A stretch of DNA of 64,000 nt, taken from positions 1,240,001-1,304,000 of the forward strand of contig CM031558.1 in assembly GCA_018466975.1 (NCBI GenBank), written 5' to 3'. The position numbers were made by a program, and so were the translations under genes. This DNA comes from Sparassis latifolia (Eukaryota; Basidiomycota; Agaricomycetes; Polyporales; Sparassidaceae). The notes beneath the pieces were generated by a model. It did not search any database. It saw nothing but the letters and a program-made list of their open reading frames with translations, and was not told the origin of the DNA. Positions within the stretch are counted from its first letter, which is position 1. Each line of letters opens with the position of its first letter. Shown here in pieces: positions 10,437-21,431 of this stretch.

Positions 10437-12517
10437 GCCCACGTGTACGCCCATATGCGCAGGTGCTGTCCTTCGCCCTCTGGGCTTCTCGGCTCGGCGA
10501 CTCTTCGCGGCTGCTGGGACTGCTGCTCCCAGCTTCACGCCTTCGCCTTGAGGGAGGAATCGATCCAGAACGCGAGCACTGCATCAAAACGGCGGCGAAT
10601 ACGCCTCCCGTGTGGCTTTCTCGACGCAAGAAGCGGGCGCGGGCGCAGTGCAGGGATGGGGTGGCACGCATTTAACGCATGAGCGCACGAGATGTGTCAC
10701 CGGTCAGAGACTGACGCGAATCCCGCTTTGTCCGTGTCGCAGATTCGCGCCTTCCAGGGAGTCCCTGGCGGCGCACTTGCGTTTGCTAGGTGCTCCTCGA
10801 GGATGCGCGGAGGTGGCGGGGGAGGCGAGCATTGTTGCGTTGAGGGACGAAGGTCGAGGGGGAGGACGTCGAGCGGAGGCCGGTGATCGAGTGCGGATGT
10901 GTAGGTATGCGGGCAGGACCTCGCAACACACCGCCCGCATCTGCGTCCGTGAATTCCGCACGAAGGTATGTGCGCGTTTATTCGTGTTTCAGGCGGGCGC
11001 TTTATGCCCTCGGAGGAAAAGAAGGCCCGCAAGTTCTCGCATTTGGGTTCTGTAGACGGTGAGCTCATTCAATTTGTACGCCAAAATCACTTCTCACAAG
11101 ACCTGCGTGCAGAGTTTGTCCAAGCACGCGGAAATTCTGCATCCGTACTCAGACAAATATCTGCTTTAGGGACGACCGCCTCATGCTACCAGGGCCCCGG
11201 CGTCACCCGCGAAGACGCGCATCATTACGCTTTTCCTCGTCCGGATTCGTTCTCTTCACAGGCAGCGCACCTAACCTTTGCGGATCTGAGGGCAAAAGAA
11301 GTGGGAGCATGAGCCTTGAAACTGGGAGCTCGCCAAGGATCGGGGCCTTCATTGGCTCCCGGAGGACTTCTCTTGAGCCGTGTCGGTGCGCGCTGATGCG
11401 CCGGGCCGCAGATGTTTCGTGGAGAAGTCGTGACAGAAACACCGCCCGGCTATCGAGGCATCATGTAACGCAGGAGAGCGGCTTATGTTGTCGTCGCGAT
11501 CACGTTCCCGCTCGACAATCAATATATATCTACCACAATAAGTTACTCGAATAGTATTGAAACTGTCTTGCAGGAGACCACCCAGACAACGTACTGCTAC
11601 ATATGTCGTGCTAGAAAAGTACAAGGAGAACGGAAGGGGGCTATGGACTAGGAACTTCGTCGATGGTGCGTGAAAAGTGACAGCAAGAATACAGCGGATC
11701 GAACCAGGAAAGCAGTTCGTAAGATTAGAACACCCATACGGCCGTGTAGAGGATGTCCTGGATGTGCTAGGCACCAGATCGGGCTTCATTAGCACGGAAT
11801 TGCATCTGACGAAGACCGGCATAGGCGCCAATTGGGGACAACGTCGAGACAGGGGCAAACGGTGCAACAGACAGAGCCGGGAGAGATGATATTTGAGCGA
11901 TGCTCCGCGTTGGAACCGCACCGAGGCGATACTCTTGAATTAGGCTGAAATCGAGTTCGAGCGCTGCAGAACAGGGTAAGTGTCAGCCTGGCAATGGAAT
12001 GGCAAGATTGATGCCTCTTGACCTTGGCCTTGGGGTACTCAAACTTTGGTGCAGACGCCAAGGTGCCCCACACTCACAGAGGGTCTCGGGCGACCAGTTG
12101 TTGGTAGTCTAAAATTGTTTAGCCTCAAGCAGAACAGTCATCCGAGAATTAAAGGGCACGTACTGAGTAGAATCCGCCAAAATCAGTGGCGATATATCCC
12201 CCCTTGGCCATTGCAACCAATGTGCCGGATTGAGCTCGAATTGTGTGCATGATCCATGGGTGTCCACAACCAGAGCACGGCTCCTGCGCACCATCGGCTT
12301 CCTAGAGAGTGTTCCGTCAGTGGCATGAATGGCAATAAGGGGCTGTGCGGACATACCGCGGAGGCTCCCCGGGCACCATTATAACAAAGGCCCCGCATCC
12401 TTGGCAATCTGCCAGGACGCAGTCATCGCGCTTGGCAAGTAAGACCAGTGATTCCATGCTGTGTAGCATGATGGGAAATGCGGTAGAAGAACGCACCACG
12501 GTATGAAATCATCTCCG

Positions 12518-12780
12518 CGGTGATGCACTCAGATGCAGCAGAATGCATCGGGTGCGTGAGGATGCACTCGCCGCAGCATGTCAATTGACATGTCTCACAA
12601 GGCGATCCTGGGCTCCCGACGAACCAGTTGCATGTCTACGCTCACCGTGCAGGTGCATGCATCAGCATTCATCTGCATTCGCTGCACCGGTGAATGCGGA
12701 TGAATGCGGAGGAGGAACACAGGTGATCATCGATGATCATCGATGAAAGCGGATGAGTGCAGATGAAGGGGGAACACACC
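12518..12780. repeat. GATGCA/TGCATC-rich patch with a 16 bp palindrome
   Basis: Motifs of the form GATGCA, TGCATC and GAATGC(G/A) recur about a dozen times. Near the right end TGATCATCGATGATCA (12724-12739) is a perfect palindrome that is followed by a further ATCGATGA copy. The patch sits just left of the 12.95 kb inverted-repeat element and resembles the ATGCAT-rich DNA at 20.6-21.3 kb. No gene was found in it. Confidence 0.6.
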
Positions 12781-12950
12781 AGAACGGGCCGCCATACGTA
12801 TCCCACAGCTGGCTGGTGCTGAGGTATGTGGAGGCCCCAACTCCATTTAATAAGATTGTCCGATTGCACGTCGTGTAAGCACGTGCACCGTGTCCCCACG
12901 TGATGATTAGATAGCGAATCCGTCAAGAATCCTTCGAAACTGCCCTAAGT

Positions 12951-13340
12951 GGATGCCTTCCCGTAGGATTTAGAGCATTTCTAAATCATAAAGCGGAAAT
13001 GCCCCACTGTGTCGGAACAGCAAGATTTGCGAGACCATAACGACGTGAGACCATGATCACTAAATCAAGTTCTAGACGGTCGGAGGATGAACGGCAAGAT
13101 GATGTAAGTGATGCATAACACCAAATATAGGCGATGATGGGGGTTGTGAGGGTGCGGAGGTCGAAAATATAGTTTAGGAGACGTTAGAATCTGGAAGGGG
13201 GTCGACCCTTCCAGATACAAGGTTTAGAAAGGTCTCACTTTGTTCACAGGCTCGTCGGAGATCAATTGGCTGACGTGCTGGAGTGATTTAGAGACGAATT
13301 TAGCTTTAGAACGTCTCTAAACGGCTACGGGAAGGCATCC
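12951..13340. mobile_element. MITE-like element with perfect 16 bp TIRs
   Basis: GGATGCCTTCCCGTAG at 12951-12966 is repeated exactly, in inverted orientation, at 13325-13340. The trinucleotide AGT lies immediately outside both ends, which is consistent with a 3 bp target-site duplication. The 390 bp interior has no coding frame but contains a further perfect 10 bp inverted repeat (13190-13199 with 13206-13215) and smaller fold-backs built on TTTAGAGA-type and GAGACC-type words. This is the structure of a non-autonomous DNA transposon. If the TIR is extended by one base (T...A) the duplication would have to be reinterpreted. The superfamily is therefore left open. Confidence 0.82.
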
Positions 13341-14718
13341 AGTAATTACGTCGTTTCAACAAACCTACGAGTCAAACAAAGGACACCAAAAGTGAACATT
13401 TATTGAAACACCGTCAAAGTTAATTTGGGGAAGCTCGGCGGCGGAGCTTACAGCCAGTTGCAAATTATCGATAAGGCCTCTGGTCGAAACGTACAGCGGA
13501 CAATAAAAATTTCTACTGTACACAATTGTCATGCACTGTTTGTTTTGTGGCAATTCTATCGCAAACTTCCGCCATCACTGGCGGCCTTTCGAGTTCATTC
13601 AAGTTGTCTACTCCGCGCGGATATCCTTCACGCACAGGCGCCAACGTGTCTTTGGGATAGGTTCGAGGTCGCGGTGGTCCATCGCTATAGGGCACAATGG
13701 CCCATTCACTTACCATGTATATCAATAAACAGAAGTTGGTCCTTTGTCAATGCGCCACTTCAGATTGTGCAGGCAAGACTGTCTGGGATGAACGTTCACA
13801 GAGAGAGCTAGCTGGGGCTTGGGTGTCCCCCCCTACCTACACACGGCATCAAGCCAGTGACCGGAGCGCACGCGCCCTCGAGTCGCGCATGAAACTTGCT
13901 CAAACCGCGGAACAGGCATTGATCGTTCACGCCTGTCAGGATCCCAAACAGATGAGTCAATGTCTGCGCTAGAAGCCATTTGTATCCAACAGTATCGTCT
14001 CTTACGGTTGGTTGCAGGGTCGCATCAGAGCATGAGGAGGCCAAGAATGATGTGGACGATCGAAAGGATGGGGGAGCGATGGTAGATGGCATAGATGTTG
14101 GCAGCATCGTACAGCAAATTCGAGCTGTTTACTTACATCGCCATCCAAGCCATTTTATCCTTCAGTATCTCAGGCCCATTAGTCTTTTCTCCCACTCCAG
14201 ACCCGAACTCACCTGAAGAATCGCTATCCATAGACTCTATCCCGAGTCTCCCAACACCACATCCCCGAGCTTTCGCTTCAGTGCCCGGAAAATGAATCAT
14301 TTCTGCGCATGAAGAATTTATGTACCATCATCTCCTTCTCATCCGCTGAATGCAGCTTCCTGGAAAAGATGTGGTGATGTCGCAGTGCTGCAGAGCCGAA
14401 GATCTAATTTTGGAGGAGATAAAGCGCCTGATAGTTATCAAAGCAAAGGAGTGGAATCGACAGCGACTCATGGACCCTCTAGAGAGGGCACAGCTGAGCA
14501 TGAGGCCGGGACGCTCAGGCACAACGGTAATTCGACACATTATGTGCAGTGTAGTAAGCCATCTCAAGCTTCTTATTCTCTATGATGCTCAAATTTTGAT
14601 TCGTCAGATCGGTTTTTTGATTCGTCTACCAAGCAGCTCAGTCCGGCTGTGGCTGCTTGCAAGTTTCTCGTGCTCGTACTCTCTCTGATTTGTCACGTGT
14701 CCCGAGAAAGGTGCAACT
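13341..14718. other. No confident gene; left flank of the Tnp2 element
   Basis: No recognised domain is present. Plus-strand pieces near 14095-14295 and 14350-14580 have protein-like composition and might be decayed 5' exons of the Tnp2 element that follows, but no homologous motif supports this. Confidence 0.4.
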
Positions 14719-16700
14719 TTGTCCTCTACGTGCTCCAGTTCATCATGCGACATCTTGGTGAAAAAGAGGCAGGGTCAACGGGGTCAAGAATCGAGAATTC
14801 TCATGTCCAAGAAATTCCCAGTGACTCCGTGCACTCTGTTGCGCCAATTCAACCTCGATCCAACTGTTCGCTCATACATTTGCTGCCCAAGGTGTTATTG
14901 CCTCTACAACGATGCGATGCCATATCTTGATACTTGCAGGCACAAAGCGACGCAAGAATCTAATCAATGCGGCGCCGCCCTATTGCGCAGGCACAAGGTC
15001 CGTGGCAAGACTATTATCACGCCGATCCGCAAGTATCTACATCAAGACCTCAAAAGTTGGATGGCAAGGCTTCTATCCAGGCGCGACATAGAGTTGGCTA
15101 TCGACAAGACTGCAGCAATCGCCTGAGCGACGCTTGGGATAGCGATACGGAGATGCGAGACTTCTGGGATGGTGCATGCATACGAGAGTTTCGAGATGCG
15201 CATGGGAGTCTATTCGTTGATGTGCCTGATGGCGAGCTGCGCCTCGTATGGTCCCTTAACTCAGACGGGTTTAACCCCTTCCACATGAAGCCCGGTAAAT
15301 CCAGCACATCCACGACGGGCATCTACATGGTGCTCCTCAACCTGCCTCCAGACATGCGGTATCTGGAGGAGAACATATGCTTGATCGGGCGCCATCCCAG
15401 GACCAGGAAAGCCCTCACTAGAGCAAATCAACCACTTCGTCGCGCTCGTGGTGGATGACCTTCTCGAATTCTGGGACCCTGGAGTCTATTTTTCTCGGAC
15501 TGCTCTGTATCCGGCGGGCCGATTCTCACTTGGTGCGATAATTCCTTTAGTTTGTGACCTCCTAGGAGCCAGACAAATGGCAGGATTTCCGTTCCCGGGT
15601 GCAATATTGTTTTGCTCAGTTTGTTATCTGAGGTCGGTTGATATCGAGAACTTTGACGAGAATACCTGGCCTTCGAGAACGATCGAAAAACATCGTGCCA
15701 CAGCTGAGACATGGCGCCAAGCAGAGAATGAGGCAGAAAGGGCTAAAATCTTCAAAACCAGTGGTGTTCGATATTCGGAGTTGAATCGACTGCCTTATTA
15801 CGACGTCATTCGCCACACTGTGGTGGACACAGTTCATGCGCATTATCTGGTTATTCTCAACAATCATTTTTCCGACGTCTGGGGCATGGATTCTGAACAG
15901 TTAGATGGAAATGGCAGTCTTCCCTTTACCTTCAAACCTCCCATTTGTTCCGACAAGCAGAATCCGTCGAAGTGGAACCAACACCTTCGTATTCTCGAAA
16001 GAGGAACATCGAAGCAATTACAGAATCTACCGTGGCCCGTTTTATGGCAGATGTGCTTCGACAGGGACCTACGACGCGCTGGAACGAGGGAAATGTTGGC
16101 GAACCATCTCTTAGAATGGGTGAGTCGGCCCATGTCAATTATTATCACAGGTATTCTGACAGTCCAATCCTCAGCGAATGACTAACAACGCTAAGATCGA
16201 TTTCTTGCCGGAGAAACTGACTGGCCCAGTGAACACCGCGAATACTACACGTACTGCCACCGCAAACACTGCAAGTACTAGTACTGTGAATGCTGCAGGG
16301 ACTTCGTTACGGGTCAAACTACCGCAGGTGAGGGTGCTATCCTTCAGAAGAAACCGAAAGAACGACCAGAGGATGTTACTGCGGAGGTGCTTGAGGCTGC
16401 TGAGTTGCGAGTGCTTCATAACAAAAGCATTTCAAACCTCCGACATGCCGTGTTGGTTCGACTCTGCCAAGCAAGAAACTTGGATGTCGTGAACTCATTG
16501 ACCAGAGGACTGCTCACGAAGAGTGCTCTGTGTGCGTTGTTGAATGATTGGGTACGAATTCTTTCTATCCTCTTGTCGACGTTCTTATGTGTCTGGAAAC
16601 TTTCAGCGAAAAGCGAACGGTGTCCTGGACGATCAGGAGAGCTAATTCAGGAACATAATCGCATCGCAGTCTTAGGCGCTAATACCTTGGCGGAGATTTG
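14719..16700 (+). mobile_element. Tnp2-type DNA transposase gene, frameshifted
   Basis: The order of conserved blocks matches the Tnp2-domain transposases abundant in agaricomycetes (CACTA/Plavaka-like). Block one is SYICCPRCYCLYNDA with a CRHKAT zinc-ligand-like segment and IRKYLHQDLKSWMARLLSR (about 14860-15080). Block two is DVPDGELRLVWSLNSDGFNP, then STTGIYMVLLNLPPDMRYL (about 15220-15370). Block three is SLEQINHFVALVVDDLLEFW, DLLGARQMAGFPFPGAILFC, and the catalytic-core region RYSELNRLPYYDVIRHTVVD (about 15410-15830). The correct reading changes frame near 15100-15125 and again near 15388-15395, neither with intron signals. The transposase is therefore inactive unless these are assembly errors. 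A C-terminal SAP-like piece (NLRHAVLVRLCQARNLDVVN) is seen near 16430-16490. The right part is lost in the N gap. Terminal inverted repeats were not found. Confidence 0.8.
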
Positions 16701-16719
16701 GAAGGACCAAGAGGAGCTA

Positions 16720-16819
16720 NNNNNNNNNNNNNNNNNNNNNNNNNNNNNNNNNNNNNNNNNNNNNNNNNNNNNNNNNNNNNNNNNNNNNNNNNNNNNNNNN
16801 NNNNNNNNNNNNNNNNNNN
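16720..16819. other. Assembly gap, 100 N
   Basis: One hundred undetermined bases form a scaffold gap of unknown true size. It lies directly after the Tnp2 coding region, probably because repeats prevented assembly. Confidence 0.99.
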
Positions 16820-17231
16820 CTGCCTCGGGCTCTCAATGCAATTTATTTGCTGGCAGTAATAATAAATATCATTCATCTTGTTTGTCCAGAAAGTAGAGTT
16901 TACTCTAATATTAATTTCGAGAGTACTACTGCCAACCAGCCTGGCCTATACATATGTCTGCAGAGTCATAGTACCAGGATCAGACGGGGGTCGAATAGGC
17001 ACTGGGTCAGTATCCCACAACCCAGTGCCTAGCTGATGCCGCTGTCGAAGCACCAATGCCTGGTTGGGGGAAAACACCGCAGCCACCCTCTTACAGCCCA
17101 GGAATCGACCCGTTCACGGCACCAAGACAGCCCTGCAAGTCCGGGGCCGTTCGGACAACTCAAACCGGGTCAAATTCCTCTGTGCTTGAAAATCCCCGAA
17201 ACGGTAACAGGCGGGGGCTGGATTTGGGCCT

Positions 17232-17427
17232 ATACATCAGCAAAAGTCAACTTTTGCTTACCGGTGTTATTCCCTTGATTAAGGAAAAATAAGGAGATCT
17301 CTTCTCTTATTCGTCCATTATTCACCCTGATTGGCTTTAATTGCCCAAATAAGAACGGAGACCTCCTTAATTAAGGAGATAACGAAGCTAAATGGAGGTA
17401 ACCAAAAGTTGACTTTTGCTGATGTAT
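17232..17427. mobile_element. Small TIR element (MITE), about 196 bp
   Basis: A 25 bp terminal repeat at 17232-17256 is matched exactly in inverted orientation at 17403-17427. Its core CAAAAGTTGACTTTTG is itself nearly palindromic. The outermost bases can be read as TA flanking CATCAGCAAAAG, consistent with a TA target duplication as in Tc1/mariner-type MITEs. The AT-rich interior has repeated TAAGGAGA-type words and no coding frame. A diverged relative lies at 34142-34368. Confidence 0.85.
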
Positions 17428-17429
17428 TC

Positions 17430-19360
17430 GGGCCGCTACGACCCTTTTCGTGTAATGATTTTCTGGGGTCTGCCTATTCTGGCCATGTACTAGCATCTCA
17501 GTTCTAGTCTGCTTTCGTTCGAAGAAAGGCTGACGGCCGCCAAATTGACAGTCCACCGGCGCCTAAGCCCATGAGCATCACGCGCGAGCCGAACGAGCCG
17601 AACGGTGCCGAGAAGGACCCCGTGAACCGGAGGCTGTAAGACCAAGGGCGCAAAGGGTGGGGCACGAGGGGGCACAAGAGGGAGCAGCGCGGGAGGAACA
17701 GGCAGAGAAACTGCAGCGGGAGGGCGCGCAGTGCGCACGTCGAATATATCCGCCCTTTTTTCGGGCAAGGGAGGGCCAGGAAGGAGGCGCGTTCAGTAGA
17801 GAGGGTCGGGGAGCCAAGACAGGCGCCCTGGTGTCGCCCAAAGGGGGAGGCCCCACAAGCGCCCCGCTGGACTGTAAACGCGCCCGTCAGGACTGTAAAT
17901 CTGGCGACCTGAAGCAAGCTGGAGTGGGGGCTGAATCTCGCGGGGAACCGCGCCGCGGCCCCCCATGAACGCGCGGCTGACCGACAGATTTACAGTCCTC
18001 AAATTTACGTCCCCTCAGCGAGCTCCAAGTCCCCATCAAGCCCCGGTGCTACCTCCTGCCAGCAATGCCGCCCATATGTTTAATTCATGATTCTATTAAT
18101 TTATTCTGTACCTAGTTTACTGCGTATATATTTCTCTACACTCACACTGCCCTGCCGAGGCCTTATCTACTGCATCGCGGCTCACCAACCTTCGTGCGCG
18201 GCGTGCGCATGTTCTGTCGCATTGTTTTATCCATTCACCGAGGCTGGCCGGGGACTCGCGCTCGCGCGACGCGCGTGGACAGATTAGGCAGGAGGGACTG
18301 TAAATGGACTGTAATGCCGCGCGTGACCGGCGTGACAGGACCTTCAATCTGGCAGAGGAAGGGTCTGAACCGTAGTACACAATTTCGGAGTTACATAAGC
18401 ACAATGATCTCCAAAACGCGTCCCATAGATCTGGTGTAACGCGACGCGCGCCGGCCTGTGTCTGGCGCGACCGTCGCATTCATCGTGGTCTAGTTGGAGT
18501 CGCAGGGGTCTGCAGGATCGGCCTATGATGTGGATGCGGACTCTGCGGGATGGACATGAGGAGTAGGGAAGCAGGAGATGGGGAGTACTGAAACAGGGGA
18601 TGGGAAGGCAGACGTGGCGAAAGATGCAGCACCAAAACCAACTGTCGGGCCATAGAAGGTAGGACTTTCCGAGTGCAAACATTGGCTAAGGGTTGGACTA
18701 GGGAAATGGTAGGGAGTATTGGATGCAGACACAGACTGAAGTACTAACAAAGTAGGAGGTGCGGTATACGTTGAGTCCGCGGAAGACGAGAGAATGGACG
18801 ATATAGCTTGCGGTGTATCATAAGAAGGCGCATCCTCAACAGAATTATTTTGAAATTGACTCGGAAACATGCCGCAAGTGCACAGTTTGCGTGGACTCGT
18901 CGGCACGAAGGGCAGCGTCGGTACTGTACATCTCACGTTGGATCTCTTTCAATCAGGAACTCACGGTCGGCACTGCGGCCGGGGCTTCGGCATCCGCTCA
19001 GCATGTTAAATTGCTGTACTACGGTTTGAGGGGCGTTCGAAAGCAGACCTTTATTCTGACCGTCCTCGCCACCTCAGCAAGGTCAATATTGGTTTGCCTC
19101 CAGGAGACTATCTCAGTTCATGCGAATGCAGCGAATATTGTCTACTTCATATTATTTGCACACAGTCGCCAACTCGACTGAAAATCCGAAACATTATACA
19201 CCATTGTTTTCGAGCCTAATTGTCCACCTTGATTATATACTGTCATATTAGCCTGAGAATTTCGGACTTATTGGACAATCCATATGATCTTATATAATAA
19301 TTCTCGGGTTTCAGTGATGCATGACTGCCCAACCCGGGGGAAGAACAGAAGCAGAGTGTC
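17430..19360. other. GC-rich repetitive DNA without a recognised gene
   Basis: Frames on both strands between 17.5 and 18.5 kb are long but have skewed Arg/Ala/Pro/Ser composition and no domain. A minus-strand Ser/Pro/Thr-rich frame at 18936-18523 (137 residues) could be a fragment of a disordered protein, but it has no partner exon or known motif. The CTGTAAA motif cluster is listed separately. Confidence 0.45.
17868..18317. repeat. Cluster of GGACTGTAAA motifs in both orientations
   Basis: The word GACTGTAAA or its complement TTTACAGTC occurs at about 17870, 17890, 17990 and 18297, with a near copy (GGACTGTAATG) at 18306. The flanks are GC-rich with repeated CGCGCG-type words. The pattern looks like a degraded dispersed repeat rather than a gene. 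Confidence 0.5.
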
Positions 19361-19738
19361 TACTATCGTTGACCCGGATATGCCAAAAGTTTGGCACTTC
19401 TGGTCCCACCACACAACACCTGACACGATAGTCTCTGGCACCCCATATGATGTTGATATGGCACGTAGAATACAACAGGTGATTTTTCTGTATTTTTTAG
19501 AGCAATGTTGACCATCGTAGAGAGATGCCGCTGTGTGGCACCAGCCAAGTACAGTCCTGTGATTGCGAATTTTTTGGGATCCGAGCGGGCCACACATACT
19601 TACCAAAAATTTAGAGCATCAAGAGTAGGCACACAGGCTTCTACCTCTGCAATTTTGAAGTGATCAGGTAAGAGAATAGAGCCGCAGGAAAAATTTGGCA
19701 CTTCTGGGACATTTGGCATATCCGGGTCCACGATAGTA
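19361..19738. mobile_element. MITE with 27 bp TIRs and TA ends
   Basis: The segment 19361-19387 is complementary to 19712-19738 at 26 of 27 positions, and both ends begin or end with TA. This suggests a 2 bp TA target duplication around a core starting CTATCG. The interior holds the word TTTGGCACTTCTGG twice in direct orientation (near 19390 and 19694), so the subterminal regions are partly repeated. No transposase is encoded. The TA ends and size suggest a Tc1/mariner-type non-autonomous element, which is inference. Confidence 0.82.
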
Positions 19739-19859
19739 CCCTCTGCAGCTGCCGGCCTTCGGGAGACTAGTGTGTTTGAACAATACTTTTTCTCATTTAG
19801 CTCTCGTGCTGCAGCCAGACTTTCCTGGGCAGTCCACGCCCATCAGCAAAACTCACCAG

Positions 19860-21330
19860 TAGCTGGCAGAAGGATGCATAATAGACTATAGTTGTATGCC
19901 GATCGTAATGCATGAACCCTTATAACTGTAGTGTGGGCGTTTAGGCCTATCCCTCATGTAGACACACCCCATTCCGGAGTTCCTCACAATGCATCCACTA
20001 TGCATCAGTACCAACCATTATGCATCACACCCTCCCCGCCTTATCCCTCAATTTGGACGACAGCGCTTGGGGTGCGCCCTCAAGATTCCTTCCAGATCTC
20101 TTGTGTCTTAGGTGGATCTCTCATGATGCTCTTATTGAAGGATCAAAGGCTTTTTGTGCTTCTTTATGTCACCCACCCTTCGTGGTGTCGATCGGGATCT
20201 GCGGCGCTGCATCTTGCTCCTCTCCTAGACTTCTGGGCCCCTGCTCGGGTTCTGGCACTTCCTGGTAGCGTTCACTGCTCCGACCACAGGTTATCCATTC
20301 ACAGGTGGATCTGTTTCCCAGTACCCTCTGTATGTCTATCCGTTCTACTGGGTCAGGTTTCGAAGTTTCTCGGGCTCCATACTGCACTGCCTGTACCAAT
20401 TCAGCTCCTCGTACCTCTCTCCTTCTCCTGTCGGGCACCTCCTAGCCGCTCCAGGCCTCCTGACCACTGGATATCCAAAAATCAGGTGATCGCCGCTTCT
20501 CCAGTGCGTCAGACCTCGATGATCTGACTCGAACACTCTGCCTCGACGCAAACCGATCTGGCTCACCCCTCATCCCCCGATCCTCCTTCGGTCGCACGAG
20601 AAATATTTATTGCAGCTCAGGTATGTTTCGTCAGTATTGCTATTATGCATTGCGTACCGCCACAGCGTGATGAATAATGCATCACATTATTCCTTTGCAG
20701 TCTTCCACTATGCATCACACTGCATTATGCATCACACACTGCCACAGTGCGATGCATAACACATCACGTTCTTCCTTTGCAGTCTTCCACTATGCATCAC
20801 ACTGCGTTATGCATTGCACACTGCCACAGTGCGATGCATTACGCCTCCCTCACGTTCTTCATTATGCGTGGTGTCTTTGGTAGTCTTCCATTAGTGACAT
20901 CTGTCTAGCACAGCCATCCACTATGCATCACACTGCCAAAGACTCTCAATTCCACTGCATGCTGACACCTTATGTTTTTCACCAAAACATCTTCCGAATA
21001 CATTTATCTCCGCCTCTCCATCTCGGTCTGAGAAATATAGTTTCTGCTGCATTCGATTCACTGTCTGTTTTTCAGCACCCACGTTATCCTGCCTTACCAT
21101 GTGCGATGCATAACGCGGAGCCTGCTCCGACCCTGTCGTGGTGCAGGTGCATGATGCATTATGCATCCGCACAATCCGTTATGCATTCCGTAGTCTATTA
21201 TCCGCAGTCCTTCAAGATGCATCGCAACGTAGTGCATGATGCATCATGTACTTGCAATTTTGTCAAGTTATCGTCCATCTTGTATAATACATGCCATGTA
21301 TTGGACATTCAATCATGATTGCATAACACG
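19860..21330. repeat. ATGCAT / TGCATCAC-rich satellite-like DNA
   Basis: The hexamer ATGCAT and extensions such as TATGCATCACACTGC and GCGATGCATAAC recur well above expectation, especially at 19980-20030, 20640-20940 and 21100-21250. Both orientations are present. An open frame at 19931-20527 runs through part of it but has no recognisable domain and is not accepted. The same motif appears again at 33380-33480 and 33995-34130, and singly inside the 29.9-33 kb region. Confidence 0.7.
20690..20853. repeat. 82 bp tandem duplication plus partial third copy
   Basis: A unit beginning TTCCTTTGCAGTCTTCC starts at 20690 and again at 20772, giving an 82 bp period with few differences. A more diverged partial copy follows to about 20935. 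Each unit contains two or three ATGCAT motifs and a CTGCCACAGTGCGATGCAT segment with internal dyad symmetry. Confidence 0.8.
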
Positions 21331-21431
21331 AAGTTCGAACGTTCAACGTTCAACCGTAATCTAAGTTGTTCTTCGCCTAAACTCAGAAGTCAAGAAGAAC
21401 AAACCCACTCAGTCCACCTCTTCTCCTAGGC

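Larger units (their letters stand above)
9350..12517. other. No confident gene; GC-rich low-complexity DNA
   Basis: Many overlapping open frames occur on both strands between about 9.2 and 11.5 kb, as expected in GC-rich DNA with few stops. None shows a recognisable domain or a consistent splice pattern. The long minus-strand frame at 9873-9235 and the plus-strand frame at 10612-11055 have skewed Arg/Ser/Pro composition and were not accepted. Repeats inside this stretch are listed separately. Confidence 0.45.

Noticed and set aside
19931..20527. 198-residue plus-strand frame
   Set aside because: It overlaps ATGCAT repeats, lacks any domain, and has no splice context or start consensus.
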